Positions 8,189 through 16,137 of a stretch of 41,243 nucleotides of DNA are shown here, one piece after another (the stretch's first letter is position 1; every line of letters starts with the position of its first letter). Source of the DNA: JADJWR01 sp964509545 (GTDB lineage: Bacteria; Pseudomonadota; Gammaproteobacteria; Burkholderiales; Burkholderiaceae_F). The DNA lies in assembly GCA_964509545.1 (NCBI GenBank), contig CAZDXQ010000034.1:1-41243 (forward strand), given 5' to 3'. The position numbers and the translations under genes are program-made. The notes beneath the pieces were generated by a model. That model was given only the letters and a program-made list of their open reading frames with translations. It made no database searches and was not told where the DNA came from.

Positions 8189-9139
8189 CTAGTTTCTTTG
8201 GCTCCGGGAGCCTTGACCGCGTTGCTCGGCCCGGAAGGCTCCGGGAGTCAGCCCGGTCTCGCGGCTGAAGAACTTGACGAAGTTGGTCGCTTCGGCAAAG
8301 CCGAGTTGGTCGCCGATCACGGCCACCGGCAGCAGCGTGTGCGCCAGCAGGCGCTTGGCCTCGAGCACCAGGCGTTCGCTGATCACGGCCTTGGCGCTTC
8401 GGTCGGTGACCTGCAGTGCCGCGCGTGTCAGGCTCTTCTCCGAGCATCCCAGGCGAGCCGCGTAGTGCGCCACGCCGTGGCAGCGCGCGAAGTCGCGTTC
8501 GACCGCGGCACGGAATCGCTGGTAGCGCTGCAGCGCTGCGGGCTGAACGCGCTCACCTGGCGCCGAGGGCGCGCCGTCGAGTTGCAGACGGATCAGCAGC
8601 GACTGCATCTGACTGCGCATGAGCGCGTTCAGCGCCCTGCAGGCCGGGCGCGTGGCGTCGTCGGCCATACGCTCCAACGTCTCGGTGACGGCAGGCCGCA
8701 CGTTCACGGGCAGCCGCAGGTGCGTGGGCTGCACGTCGGCCAACTGCCTCAGTTCGAGTCCGTCAACCGCCTTGTCGGCGTTGGCTTCCGACCCGGACGG
8801 CAGCAGTTCAGACCTGAAGACGAGCAGCCAGCCATCACAGCCCGAGAGGTCGCCGAAGCGATGGACCTGTCCCGGCCGCAGGAACAGCAGCGAACCCGGC
8901 GTCATCACTTGCGTTTCGAAATCGACGATGTGCGCATAGCGACCCGCGGTGACGTAGAGCAGGGAGTGAAAGTCGATGCGCTCGAGGCCGCGCGCATCGG
9001 CATCGCCCACGCGCCGCCGCAGTTCCGCCACCGGATAGACCTCGACGTCCAGCGCGTAGTCCGGAGGTGCTGCGTAGTGAACCGAAGTCACGGGGCGCCG
9101 CACTGCGCGTTTGCCGACTGCCTGCCCCGGAGCACCCAT
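8189..9139 (-). CDS. AraC-family transcriptional regulator
   Basis: This 316-residue regulator has an N-terminal cupin-like sensing domain at about residues 15-165, with the GSLLFLRPGQVHRF stretch typical of AraC cupins. The C-terminal AraC double helix-turn-helix covers about 205-305, including AARLGCSEKSLTRAALQ and IGDQLGFAEATNFVKFFSRETGLTPGAFR. The ATG at 9137-9139 is preferred over an in-frame TTG three codons upstream. It is divergent from the extradiol dioxygenase across about 110 bp and is the obvious candidate to regulate that gene. The upstream neighbour on the other side, the TRAP operon, is convergent and a less direct target. The inducer is unknown, but an aromatic compound is a reasonable inference from context. 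Confidence 0.9.
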   Translation of the reverse strand: MGAPGQAVGKRAVRRPVTSVHYAAPPDYALDVEVYPVAELRRRVGDADARGLERIDFHSLLYVTAGRYAHIVDFETQVMTPGSLLFLRPGQVHRFGDLSGCDGWLLVFRSELLPSGSEANADKAVDGLELRQLADVQPTHLRLPVNVRPAVTETLERMADDATRPACRALNALMRSQMQSLLIRLQLDGAPSAPGERVQPAALQRYQRFRAAVERDFARCHGVAHYAARLGCSEKSLTRAALQVTDRSAKAVISERLVLEAKRLLAHTLLPVAVIGDQLGFAEATNFVKFFSRETGLTPGAFRAEQRGQGSRSQRN

Positions 9140-9192
9140 GTTGTCCAAAAATTACCATTTCGCGCCGGCAATGTACCTCGCCGCGCCCGCTG

Positions 9193-9214
9193 CGAGAAGC
9201 GAAGATTCGCCTCG
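9193..9214. promoter_or_regulatory. Inverted repeat in the AraC/dioxygenase intergenic region
   Basis: An interrupted inverted repeat has outer arms cgag/ctcg (9193-9196, 9211-9214) and inner arms gcgaa/ttcgc (9199-9203, 9106+100 to 9110+100, that is 9206-9210). It sits midway between the divergent starts at 9139 and 9251. It is a candidate regulator site, although AraC proteins more often bind direct repeats. Confidence 0.3.
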
Positions 9215-9250
9215 TGCAGCGCACGCCCCTGTTAACAGCCGGAGACCCGT

Positions 9251-10168
9251 ATGACCCCCGAACGCGTGACACAGCTTGGCTATCTTGGACTCGAAGTCGG
9301 CGATCTCGCCCGCTGGGAACGCTTTGCCACCGGGATCCTGGGGCTCGAGTCCGGCGGCACCGATCCGGACGGCACCCTGTTCCTGCGCCTGGACGAACAC
9401 CACCATCGCTTCGCGCTGCGGAGGGGGTCGCGCGACGACATCGCCTACGCGGGGTGGCAGGTACGCAACGAGGAGGCTCTGCGCGCCGTCGCCGAGCGAC
9501 TGGATGCGCAGGGCGCGGCAGTCACGTGGGGCAGCGCCGCCGAGGCGCGGCAGCGTCGCGTCGCCGCGCTGATCCGCCTGCACGATCCCAATGGCATCGC
9601 CACCGAGGTCTGCTGCGCGCCGCTGATCCACCCCGAGCGGCCCTTCCGGTCGCCGCGCGACATCGCGGGCTTCGTCGCCTCGGACCTGGGCCTCGGCCAC
9701 TTCGTGCTCGCCGTGGACGACTATGAGGCGAGCCTGCGTTTCTACCGCGACGGCCTGGGGCTGCGGATCAGCGATTTCGCCGATCTGGAAATGGGCGGCA
9801 CCGACGCAAACCGAGTGGCCTTCTTGCACTGTGGCCCCCGCCATCATTCGCTGGCCATCACGCAGTATGCGGCACCCAAGCGGCTGCACCACTTCATGCT
9901 GCAGGTCCGCCAACTGCGCGACGTCGGCACCACCTACGACCTGTGCCGCGATGAAAGGGTGCCCATCAGATCGGAACTCGGTTGCCACCCGAACGACGGG
10001 ATGGTCTCGTTTTACGCACAGACGCCTTCGGGCTTCCAGGTCGAATATGGATATGGCGGACGCGAAATCGACGATGCGACCTGGCAGGTCGAGACCTACC
10101 ATGTCGCCAGCGTCTGGGGGCACCGCGCGCCTGCCGTGCCCGTCGTGCAACCCGCTGCTGCCGCCTGA
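9251..10168 (+). CDS. Type I extradiol (VOC) ring-cleavage dioxygenase
   Basis: This is a 305-residue two-domain vicinal-oxygen-chelate protein of the BphC-like extradiol dioxygenase class, which opens catechol-type rings next to the hydroxyls with Fe(II). The three metal ligands are in place: His150 (GLGHFVLAV), His214 (RLHHFMLQV) and Glu265 (FQVEYG). Second-sphere residues match BphC: His199, His246 in CHPNDG and Tyr256. So it should be catalytically competent. No ring hydroxylase, hydrolase or other meta-pathway gene is adjacent; it stands alone, divergent from an AraC regulator. The natural substrate cannot be told from sequence. Dihydroxybiphenyl- or hydroxylated quinone-like rings are options. 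Confidence 0.9.
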   Translation: MTPERVTQLGYLGLEVGDLARWERFATGILGLESGGTDPDGTLFLRLDEHHHRFALRRGSRDDIAYAGWQVRNEEALRAVAERLDAQGAAVTWGSAAEARQRRVAALIRLHDPNGIATEVCCAPLIHPERPFRSPRDIAGFVASDLGLGHFVLAVDDYEASLRFYRDGLGLRISDFADLEMGGTDANRVAFLHCGPRHHSLAITQYAAPKRLHHFMLQVRQLRDVGTTYDLCRDERVPIRSELGCHPNDGMVSFYAQTPSGFQVEYGYGGREIDDATWQVETYHVASVWGHRAPAVPVVQPAAAA

Positions 10169-10238
10169 TCCGACGCAATGGCGGCGAACGACCGTCGTCG
10201 CCTGCTGCTGTACCTGAGCGCACTCGCAGCGGGCCGGA

Positions 10239-10263
10239 CGCGGCCGCACCGAATGCGGCCGCG
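10239..10263 (+). terminator. Hairpin in the gap after the dioxygenase gene
   Basis: Stem cgcggccgc (10239-10247) pairs perfectly with gcggccgcg (10255-10263) around the seven-base loop accgaat. It lies 70 bp after the dioxygenase stop. No T-run follows, so it could equally be a processing or protective 3' structure. Confidence 0.4.
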
Positions 10264-10744
10264 CTCGGGGCCGCTCGGCCGTCAGCCCATCGATCTGGCC
10301 TGCCGGTCGGGCGACCTCAGCTGTGACGGCGCCGCGATGCGGCGGCGCGCCGACGCTTGCGCATTGTCGCCGTGGCCGAGCGGGGTTCATCGCAGTCATG
10401 CACGATGCTGAAGAAGCCGATCGACGGCTGACGGCGTCGTGGCGGCCGATTCAGGGTTGTGAATGTCGCTGACGGGTCGGGCGCTGCCGGCGTTGTCCTG
10501 CAGGCGAACGGCAGCTGTAAAGCGACTTGCAGTCGCAGCCGTCGCCGTCGGCGGCTATACGTCCTTCAGCCGCTGCCTATGAGCGGCGGTCGGATGCTGG
10601 CTTTCGGCCTGAAGTCGCTCTTGCCGACGGGCCGCTTTCTGGCGAGCCGAAGTTGGTCGGGCAGTCCAGTTTCCGCCGGTGATCGAGCAGGGCCTCGGGG
10701 ACGCCGGGGTTCCCGCCGAGCGCAAGAAAAGCACGTAAACTGCA
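10264..10744. other. Gap with no recognisable gene
   Basis: The 608-bp interval 10169-10776 holds the hairpin at 10239-10263 and the TA operator at 10745-10754, but no protein I recognise. Reading frames across it are Arg-, Ser- and Gly-rich and unlike the neighbouring proteins. The stretch 10500-10680 contains short imperfect inverted repeats, such as cgact/agtcg near 10523. It could be an old repeat or decayed sequence. I cannot assign it. Confidence 0.5.
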
Positions 10745-10754
10745 CAGAATTCTG
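10745..10754. promoter_or_regulatory. Palindrome before the antitoxin, likely TA operator
   Basis: A perfect 10-bp palindrome, cagaattctg, lies 22 bp before the antitoxin ATG, within an AT-rich pocket (10728-10765) that stands out from the GC-rich surroundings. Phd/YefM antitoxins repress their own promoters by binding such palindromes, so this is a plausible autoregulatory operator. Confidence 0.45.
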
Positions 10755-10776
10755 CAACTTTAAGAAAGGGCCGGCC

Positions 10777-11127
10777 ATGGGCGTCTCAGCCAGCGATGTC
10801 ATCCCGTTCACCCAGGCGCGCGCCACGCTGTCCGACCTGGCCGAACAGGTCAAGGCCGGCGCGGAGAAGATCATCACCAAGAACGGTGAGAGCTATGTCG
10901 CACTCATAGACGCTGAGCGGCTGGACTACTACCACCGCCTGGAGCGTGAGCGCATCCACCTGCTGCTGATCGACGACGCGCGGCGGGGCCTCGCGGACAT
11001 TGCAGCAGGGCGCACGCAGGATGCGGATGCCGGCATCGCTGCACTGCAGGTTCGGCGAGGAAGCGCGCGAGCACCTGTCACCAAGGGCAAGGTGACGACC
11101 CGCAGGATCCCGCGCAAGCGTGGCTGA
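10777..11127 (+). CDS. Antitoxin, Phd/YefM family
   Basis: This is the antitoxin of a type II toxin-antitoxin pair, with 116 residues. The N-terminal Phd/YefM DNA-binding fold is seen in VIPFTQARATLSDLAEQV, followed by KIITKNGESYVALIDAERLDYY (about residues 30-55). The central part should neutralise the toxin. The last 25 or so residues form a basic tail (TKGKVTTRRIPRKRG) longer than in most Phd/YefM proteins. The ATG at 10777 is chosen because it begins the conserved domain and follows an AAGAAAGG SD. It overlaps the downstream toxin gene by eight bases, as expected for a coupled TA pair. Confidence 0.85.
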   Translation: MGVSASDVIPFTQARATLSDLAEQVKAGAEKIITKNGESYVALIDAERLDYYHRLERERIHLLLIDDARRGLADIAAGRTQDADAGIAALQVRRGSARAPVTKGKVTTRRIPRKRG

Positions 11128-11521
11128 CCCCATCGTCCGAGTCGAACTGACCGCCAGTTTCTTGGAACGATTGGCAGCGATCGAGTCCTTCCTCGCCGAA
11201 GCGGATGCAGCCTTTGCCTACGACAGGTTGCTCGACGAGCTGCGTACCATAGTCGTTCCGAACCTCAGACGTTTCCCGCGCATCGGTCGACGCTATCTCG
11301 ATCAGCCGCCGCAGTCGGCGGAAGCCCTGGCCCAGTTGGCGGCGCTGGCGCCGGGTGCGGCTGATCGGCTGCGCGAGTACTTGCACGGCGATTACCTGAT
11401 CGTGTATTCGGTGGCAGCCCCGGGGCACTTGGTGCACTTGCTGTCCATACGGCACCACCGCGAGTTGTCCTTTCAGTTCTCCAGGCTCTGGGCGCGCACG
11501 TCGGGAAATCCCAAGCGTTGA
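11120..11521 (+). CDS. Toxin, RelE/ParE superfamily
   Basis: This 133-residue protein fits the RelE/ParE toxin fold: an N-terminal beta strand (VRVELTAS), two helices (FLERLAAIESFLAEADAAFAYDRLLDEL), then the FPRIGR turn and C-terminal strands (DYLIVYSVAAPGHLVHLLSIRHHREL). ParE members poison gyrase, and RelE members cut ribosome-bound mRNA. The subtype cannot be decided here, though the helical hairpin and FPRIGR motif lean toward ParE-like. An insert (QPPQSAEALAQLAALAPGAADRLRE) makes it somewhat long for the family. The GTG start at 11120 lies inside the antitoxin gene. Confidence 0.82.
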   Translation: MADPIVRVELTASFLERLAAIESFLAEADAAFAYDRLLDELRTIVVPNLRRFPRIGRRYLDQPPQSAEALAQLAALAPGAADRLREYLHGDYLIVYSVAAPGHLVHLLSIRHHRELSFQFSRLWARTSGNPKR

Positions 11522-11655
11522 CCGTCGTGCCTTGCTGCTGCCGATAGTCGGCCTGGTGGCGCCGAGCCGTGCACGTTGTCAGACAGCTCCGGATCGCGTG
11601 CCGCCCGACGCGCGCAACGATCCCAGGGCTGCTTACCAGTCCGCAGCCCCGTCCT

Positions 11656-12684
11656 CTAACCGACAATCGCCCGCGCCAGTTCGATGCAGCTCAGCGGCGC
11701 GCTGCCTTCGGCCTTGTTGTTGGCGATGATGAAGGCCGGCTGGTGACTTCGGACCGCCACGTGCGCTAGGTGCGCCAGGGTTCCGCGCGTGATCAGATCG
11801 GCGTCGAGCAGGCGGTCGAAGGGCGCATAGCGGTTCTTCGCCTCCTCGTAGCGCAGCCCGGCGTGCAGGTTCCAGCGCACGACCAGCGGGCCTTTCAGTG
11901 TCCAGTCGTCGCCTTCGTCGGCCGGCGCGTCCATCGCCCGCAGCGCCGCCGCCTGCCGTGCCGCCGCCGGCATGGCCGCGTGGATGCCGAGGCACAGGCG
12001 CGCGCCCCCTTCGCGCAACATGCGCACGCAGCGCGGCGTCAACAGTTCGGCATTGCGCAGTTCCACCGCATAGATCGGCGCGCAGCCGTCGACCTGCCGA
12101 GGCAGCCGGGCGAGGAAGTTGCCGATGCGGTCGATCAGCGCCTGGCCGCCATCGGCAACGAGCGGCCGTGGCAGCGGCGAGAGCTGGAACACCAGCGGTC
12201 CGGCACGCCCGCCAAGGCCGCGCATCGCCGGCTCGACGAACCGTTCGGCGGCAAGCTCGGCATCGAGAAACGCCGGGTTGTCGGCAGCCGGCAGGCCGCG
12301 CTCGGCGCGGCGCACGGCGTCCGTGACCAGCGACGGGGCCTTGACGAGGAAGCGAAAGTGCTCCGGCACCTGGCGCGCATACGCCGCGTACTGCTGCTGC
12401 GCCAGCGGCTCGTAGAAGCCGCGATCGATGCCGACCGCGCGCAGCAGCGGATGACGGCTGTAGGCGGCCAGTCCGGCGCGCGCCAGCTGCGCCTCGCTGT
12501 ATTCGCCCTCGTAGACGATGCGCTGCCAGCCCGGAAAGCTCCACGACGAAGTGCCGAGGAAGATCGACGCCGGCAGCCGGCGGCCGAGCCGCTGCAGGTC
12601 TTCGTCGGCGACCGCCGCGCCGACCGCATCGGTCCCTTCGGGCGGCAGGTCGAACAGCGATCCGGAAGGACTGTCGGCGCTCAT
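11656..12684 (-). CDS. DUF72 domain-containing protein
   Basis: This 342-residue protein is of the DUF72 (YecE-like) family, a TIM-barrel fold of unknown activity. Visible marks are ASIFLGTSSWSFPGWQRIVYEGEY (about residues 39-62), the HPLLRAVGIDRGFYEPLAQQQYAAYA block, PEHFRFLVKAPSLVTDAV and the late PAFIIANNKAEGSAPLS motif. Some DUF72 genes lie near Fe-S or DNA-repair genes, but no role is proven. It starts 28 bp after the histidine kinase on the same strand and is likely cotranscribed with that two-component system. The first 35 residues are an Asp/Ala-rich extension. Confidence 0.9.
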   Translation of the reverse strand: MSADSPSGSLFDLPPEGTDAVGAAVADEDLQRLGRRLPASIFLGTSSWSFPGWQRIVYEGEYSEAQLARAGLAAYSRHPLLRAVGIDRGFYEPLAQQQYAAYARQVPEHFRFLVKAPSLVTDAVRRAERGLPAADNPAFLDAELAAERFVEPAMRGLGGRAGPLVFQLSPLPRPLVADGGQALIDRIGNFLARLPRQVDGCAPIYAVELRNAELLTPRCVRMLREGGARLCLGIHAAMPAAARQAAALRAMDAPADEGDDWTLKGPLVVRWNLHAGLRYEEAKNRYAPFDRLLDADLITRGTLAHLAHVAVRSHQPAFIIANNKAEGSAPLSCIELARAIVG

Positions 12685-12712
12685 GGTCGGTTCGACATGA
12701 GCGGCCGGTGTC

Positions 12713-14632
12713 TCAGCGTACCCCTTCGCGGAAGCGCTCGATGATCGCTTCCGTGTTCAAACCCATCTGCGTCTGCGTGCGCGTCAGCCCGGTGTGGTAG
12801 TCGGTCATCTTGTAGACCAGCTTCACGCGCGTGCCGGTGCCGGGAACACTCTCCAGCGTCAGCGTGCCGCCGATCTTGCCGGCGCGGCTGCGCATGTTCA
12901 GCAGCCCGCGGCCGCCGACACGTTCGCCGGTGATGCCCTTGCCGTTGTCGGTGATGCGGATCTGCAGCGTCGGCGCATCGTCGCCGTCCTGCGTCACCTG
13001 CAGCGCGACCGAAACCGCCCGCGCGCCGCTGTGCTTCAGCGCATTGGTCAGCGATTCCTGCACGATGCGCAGGATCGGCAGCACCGCGTCGGGGTTGATG
13101 TTCAGCTCCTCCGGCATGCCGCGCGCATCCCAGATCAGCTCGATGCCGGCGGCGCGGAAGCGCGGCTCCATGCGGTAGCGCAGGTTGCCCAGCGCGGCGA
13201 GCAGGTCGGAGTTGCCCTGCGCCAGCGCGTCGATGGCCAGCCGCATGTCGTCGATCGATTCGCGCAGCACCTGCGCCACCTGCGCCTGCGTCAGCGCGCC
13301 GCGCTCGACCAGCATCAGCGAGCTCACAAGCTGCGTGCCCAGACCGTCGTGCATGTCCTGCATGATCCGCTGCCGCTCGGCGGCCGTGGCCTGCATCCGC
13401 TCGCCCTCGCGCAGGCGCTCGTAGTTGCGCTTGAGCATCTGTTCGCGCTCGCGCACCCGCGATTCGAGGTCGCTGCGCGCGCCCTCGGCCTCGCGCAGCA
13501 CGCGCACGAAGCGGTCGACCACCGGCGTGGCCAGCGCCAGCAGCAGCAGCGGCCCGGCCCAGTGCAGCGCCAGCAGGGTGGCATCGGGCAGCCAGCCTTG
13601 CATGACGCCATAGTCGTAGGCGGCGGCGCAAATCGCCACCGCCATCGCTGTGATGACGACGATCTGCAGCGACTCGTGCTTGCGCACGCGCGACAGCAAC
13701 GCGTAAAGCAGGCTGAGCGTCACCATGCCGACCAGGCTCGGGATCCACAGCAGGTCCAGGTACGGAACGGCGTGGCCGCCGGTGGCGAAAAGCAGCGCCG
13801 GGCCAAGGGCGGCGTACATCGCCGTCAGCCACATGACGCGCGCGCCTTGGCGGCCGGCCAGGCGCAGCAGCACCAGCGTCATCACCGCGGCGAAACCGCC
13901 GTTGGCGACGTAGAAGAGCGCCTCGAGCCAGAGGCGGGCCGCCACCGGCACGGTCTCGATCAGGAAGAAGGCGCTGCGCAGCACCCAGAAGGCCGACGCC
14001 AGCGCCACCAGGGCGATGGTGGCGTCGTGCCGGCGCAGCCAGAGCAGGCCGAAGATCAGCGCGAAGCACGCCGCCAGCGTGCCGCCGACCCAGGGCAGGA
14101 TGCTGCTGAGGAAGTACTGCCGGTCGTAGTGGCGTCCGACCTCGGCCAGCGGACCGACCTCGACGCCGGCCAGCAGGTGCAGGCCGCCGCGATAGGTGGT
14201 CTGGATCAGGATCGAGTTCTCCCCGGCAACGAGCAGCGCCGGATCGATCGCCAGCAGGTGCGGCCGCCGCCAACGCACTTCGGTGTCGGCATCGGCCGAC
14301 TGGATCTCGCCGACCATGCGGCCGTTGACGCTGATCCGCCCGCCGGTGGTGGCGTGCGCCAGCATCACCGCCCAGGCCTGCGTCGGCGCGGCGTCGAGCG
14401 ACAGGCGCATGCGCAACGCCAGCCCGTGCAGCGGCTCGACTGGGCCGGCGGTCCAGTGCAATGGCAGGTCGTACGAATGCCATTGCGCACTGGCCGCAGG
14501 CTCGGCGCCGATGGCCGTGGCGGCCCAGTCGACCGACCGCACTGCAGCCGCCGAGGCGGATGCGGAAACGATCAGGGCGGCGGCGGCCGCCAGAGCGATG
14601 AAAAAGGCGCGCAGATGATGCAAAGGGGCCAA
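12713..14632 (-). CDS. Sensor histidine kinase with 7TM (DISM-like) sensor region
   Basis: This 639-residue NarX/DesK-class kinase starts with a signal or first helix (about residues 8-30). A periplasmic beta-rich domain follows (about 31-172), with ARMVGEIQSAD and GENSILIQTTYRGG resembling the extracellular sensing part of 7TMR-DISM proteins. About seven helices lie between 178 and 372, then a coiled coil (375-415). The HisKA_3 dimerisation box is RQRIMQDMHDGLGTQL, with phospho-accepting His428. The HATPase domain has the N box ESLTNALKHS and DNGKGI. The start is a TTG one base after the response regulator stop; no ATG is available before the signal region, and no clear SD is seen. It should phosphorylate the adjacent regulator. 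Confidence 0.88.
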   Translation of the reverse strand: MAPLHHLRAFFIALAAAAALIVSASASAAAVRSVDWAATAIGAEPAASAQWHSYDLPLHWTAGPVEPLHGLALRMRLSLDAAPTQAWAVMLAHATTGGRISVNGRMVGEIQSADADTEVRWRRPHLLAIDPALLVAGENSILIQTTYRGGLHLLAGVEVGPLAEVGRHYDRQYFLSSILPWVGGTLAACFALIFGLLWLRRHDATIALVALASAFWVLRSAFFLIETVPVAARLWLEALFYVANGGFAAVMTLVLLRLAGRQGARVMWLTAMYAALGPALLFATGGHAVPYLDLLWIPSLVGMVTLSLLYALLSRVRKHESLQIVVITAMAVAICAAAYDYGVMQGWLPDATLLALHWAGPLLLLALATPVVDRFVRVLREAEGARSDLESRVREREQMLKRNYERLREGERMQATAAERQRIMQDMHDGLGTQLVSSLMLVERGALTQAQVAQVLRESIDDMRLAIDALAQGNSDLLAALGNLRYRMEPRFRAAGIELIWDARGMPEELNINPDAVLPILRIVQESLTNALKHSGARAVSVALQVTQDGDDAPTLQIRITDNGKGITGERVGGRGLLNMRSRAGKIGGTLTLESVPGTGTRVKLVYKMTDYHTGLTRTQTQMGLNTEAIIERFREGVR

Positions 14633-14633
14633 C

Positions 14634-15317
14634 TTAGCCGCGCAGCAGGCCCATCTGCGTGGCTTCGTAGACGGCTTCGCCGCGCGAATGCACCGCCAGC
14701 TTGCGGTAGATCTTCTTGATGTGCGCCGTGACGGTGTGCGGCGAGATGCCGAGGATCTCGCCGATCTCGTTGAAGCTCATGCCCTTGGCGAGCAATTGCA
14801 GGATCTCGGTTTCGCGCGCCGACAGCGGATTGTTCTCCGGCATCGGTCCGCCGCCGCCGCGGGCCGGTGCGCCTGCGCCGCCCATGCGGTTGCGTATCGC
14901 GCGCAGCACGCTGCGCGCCACCACCGGGCTGACCGGCGAGCCGCCGGCGCGCAGCAGGCGAATGCAGGAAACCACATCGGCGGCGGTCGAGTCCTTCAGG
15001 ATGTAGCCGGTGGCGCCGGCCTCGATCGCAGAGACGACGTGCTGCTCGTCGCCGAAGACGGTGACCACCATGATGTCGACATCCGGCCGCTTGGCGCTGA
15101 CCTGCCGGATCAGCTCGGTGCCGTTGCCGTCGGGCAGGCCGAGGTCGATCAGCAGCACGTCGAACTTGGTGTGGTCGATCAGTTCCTGCGCTTCGCGCTT
15201 GTTGGCGGCCACGCCGACCAGCTCCAGCGTCGGCTCGCCTTCGACGATCTGCTTGAAGCGCAGGCGGAATTCGGGTTCGTCCTCGACGATGAGTACCGTG
15301 GTCTTGTCGCTGCTCAT
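14634..15317 (-). CDS. LuxR-type (NarL family) response regulator
   Basis: This 227-residue regulator has a receiver domain at about residues 6-125, with the acidic pair Glu12/Asp13, phospho-acceptor Asp58 (LLIDLGLPDG), a switch Thr in MVVTVFGDE and Lys in YILKDS. A Gly/Pro-rich linker leads to a LuxR helix-turn-helix at about 160-222 (LSARETEILQLLAKGMSFNEIGEILGISPHTV). The ATG at 15317 is chosen because the receiver starts there. It is the first gene of the operon RR - kinase - DUF72, with one base between RR and kinase. A 14-bp palindrome lies 12 bp upstream of the start. Confidence 0.94.
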   Translation of the reverse strand: MSSDKTTVLIVEDEPEFRLRFKQIVEGEPTLELVGVAANKREAQELIDHTKFDVLLIDLGLPDGNGTELIRQVSAKRPDVDIMVVTVFGDEQHVVSAIEAGATGYILKDSTAADVVSCIRLLRAGGSPVSPVVARSVLRAIRNRMGGAGAPARGGGGPMPENNPLSARETEILQLLAKGMSFNEIGEILGISPHTVTAHIKKIYRKLAVHSRGEAVYEATQMGLLRG

Positions 15318-15329
15318 GGGCGCTCGCTC

Positions 15330-15343
15330 GCGGGATATCCCGC
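15330..15343. promoter_or_regulatory. Perfect 14-bp palindrome before the response regulator
   Basis: gcgggatatcccgc is a perfect palindrome 12 bp upstream of the regulator ATG on the minus strand. A second small hairpin, cgcca-gtt-tggcg, follows at 15341-15353. It is a candidate autoregulatory operator or leader structure. The rest of the 174-bp gap to pdxH holds nothing clear. Confidence 0.4.
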
Positions 15344-15491
15344 CAGTTTGGCGCGCCTGTTCACGCACTAGGCACGCGGGGTTGACGCATCGAGGCATTC
15401 TAACCACGTCACCCGTTCGCGTCATGGCGGCCGGCGGCCTACCGGAAAGGCACTAGGACGGAACCCGGCGATCCGCTGCGGCCGATGCTGC

Positions 15492-16124
15492 TCAGGGCGA
15501 CAGGCGCGCGCGCGTCCACTGCGCGCCGTCGCGGGTGTAGAGCAGCCGGTCATGCAGCCGCGACGGACGGCCCTGCCAGAACTCGAACGATTCCGGGGCG
15601 ACGCGGTAGCCGCCCCAGTGCGGCGGCCGCCGAGGATTCAGCCCGTGGCGCAATCCCATTTCAGCCGCTTGCGCCATTAGCCACGCTTTGCCGGGAATCG
15701 GCTGGCTCTGCGGCGAGGCCCAGGCGCCGATGCGGCTGGCGAGCGGCCGGCTGGAGAAATAGGCATCGGATTCGGCGTCGCTGACGCGCTGCACCGCGCC
15801 TTCGATGCGCACCTGCCGTTCCAGTTCCGGCCAGAAGAACAGCAGCGCCGCCTGCGGGTTGGCCTGCAGTTCGCGCCCCTTGCGGCTCTCGTAATTCGTA
15901 TAGAAGACGAAGCCGGCGTGGTCGAAGCCCTTGAGCAGCACCACCCTCGCCGATGGCCGGCCGTCGCGGTCGGCAGTGGCCAGGGTCATCGCATTGGGCT
16001 CGGGCAGCTTCGAGGCCAGCGCCTCGTCCCACCAGCGCGAGAACTGGCGCACCGGATCGGGGTCGGCGTGGGCTTCGTCGAGCGCTTCGCGCTTGTAGTC
16101 GGTGCGCAGCTGCGAGATGTCCAT
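15492..16124 (-). CDS. pdxH: Pyridoxamine 5'-phosphate oxidase
   Basis: PdxH is the FMN oxidase that turns pyridoxine- or pyridoxamine-5'-phosphate into pyridoxal phosphate, the last step of vitamin B6 synthesis and salvage. The 210-residue protein is normal length. Signatures are the RREY-like N terminus (RTDYKREALDEA), PNAMTLATADRDGRPSARVVLLKGFD (about residues 43-68), FYTNYESRKGRELQANPQAALLFFWPELERQVRIEG (about 74-109), and the C-terminal FEFWQGRPSRLHDR motif that includes substrate-binding Arg and His. It is the last gene of a minus-strand unit after chaC, 13 bp away. Confidence 0.97.
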   Translation of the reverse strand: MDISQLRTDYKREALDEAHADPDPVRQFSRWWDEALASKLPEPNAMTLATADRDGRPSARVVLLKGFDHAGFVFYTNYESRKGRELQANPQAALLFFWPELERQVRIEGAVQRVSDAESDAYFSSRPLASRIGAWASPQSQPIPGKAWLMAQAAEMGLRHGLNPRRPPHWGGYRVAPESFEFWQGRPSRLHDRLLYTRDGAQWTRARLSP

Positions 16125-16137
16125 TTTCCGCTGCAGT

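Noticed and set aside
10459..10776. Longer antitoxin starting 106 codons upstream
   Set aside because: The added part is low-complexity and lies across the likely operator. The conserved fold starts at 10777.
12681..14483. A 600-codon open frame on the minus strand overlapping the histidine kinase
   Set aside because: It is Arg/Ala/Gly-rich with no family motif and lies frame-shifted over the clear kinase domains; a high-GC shadow frame.
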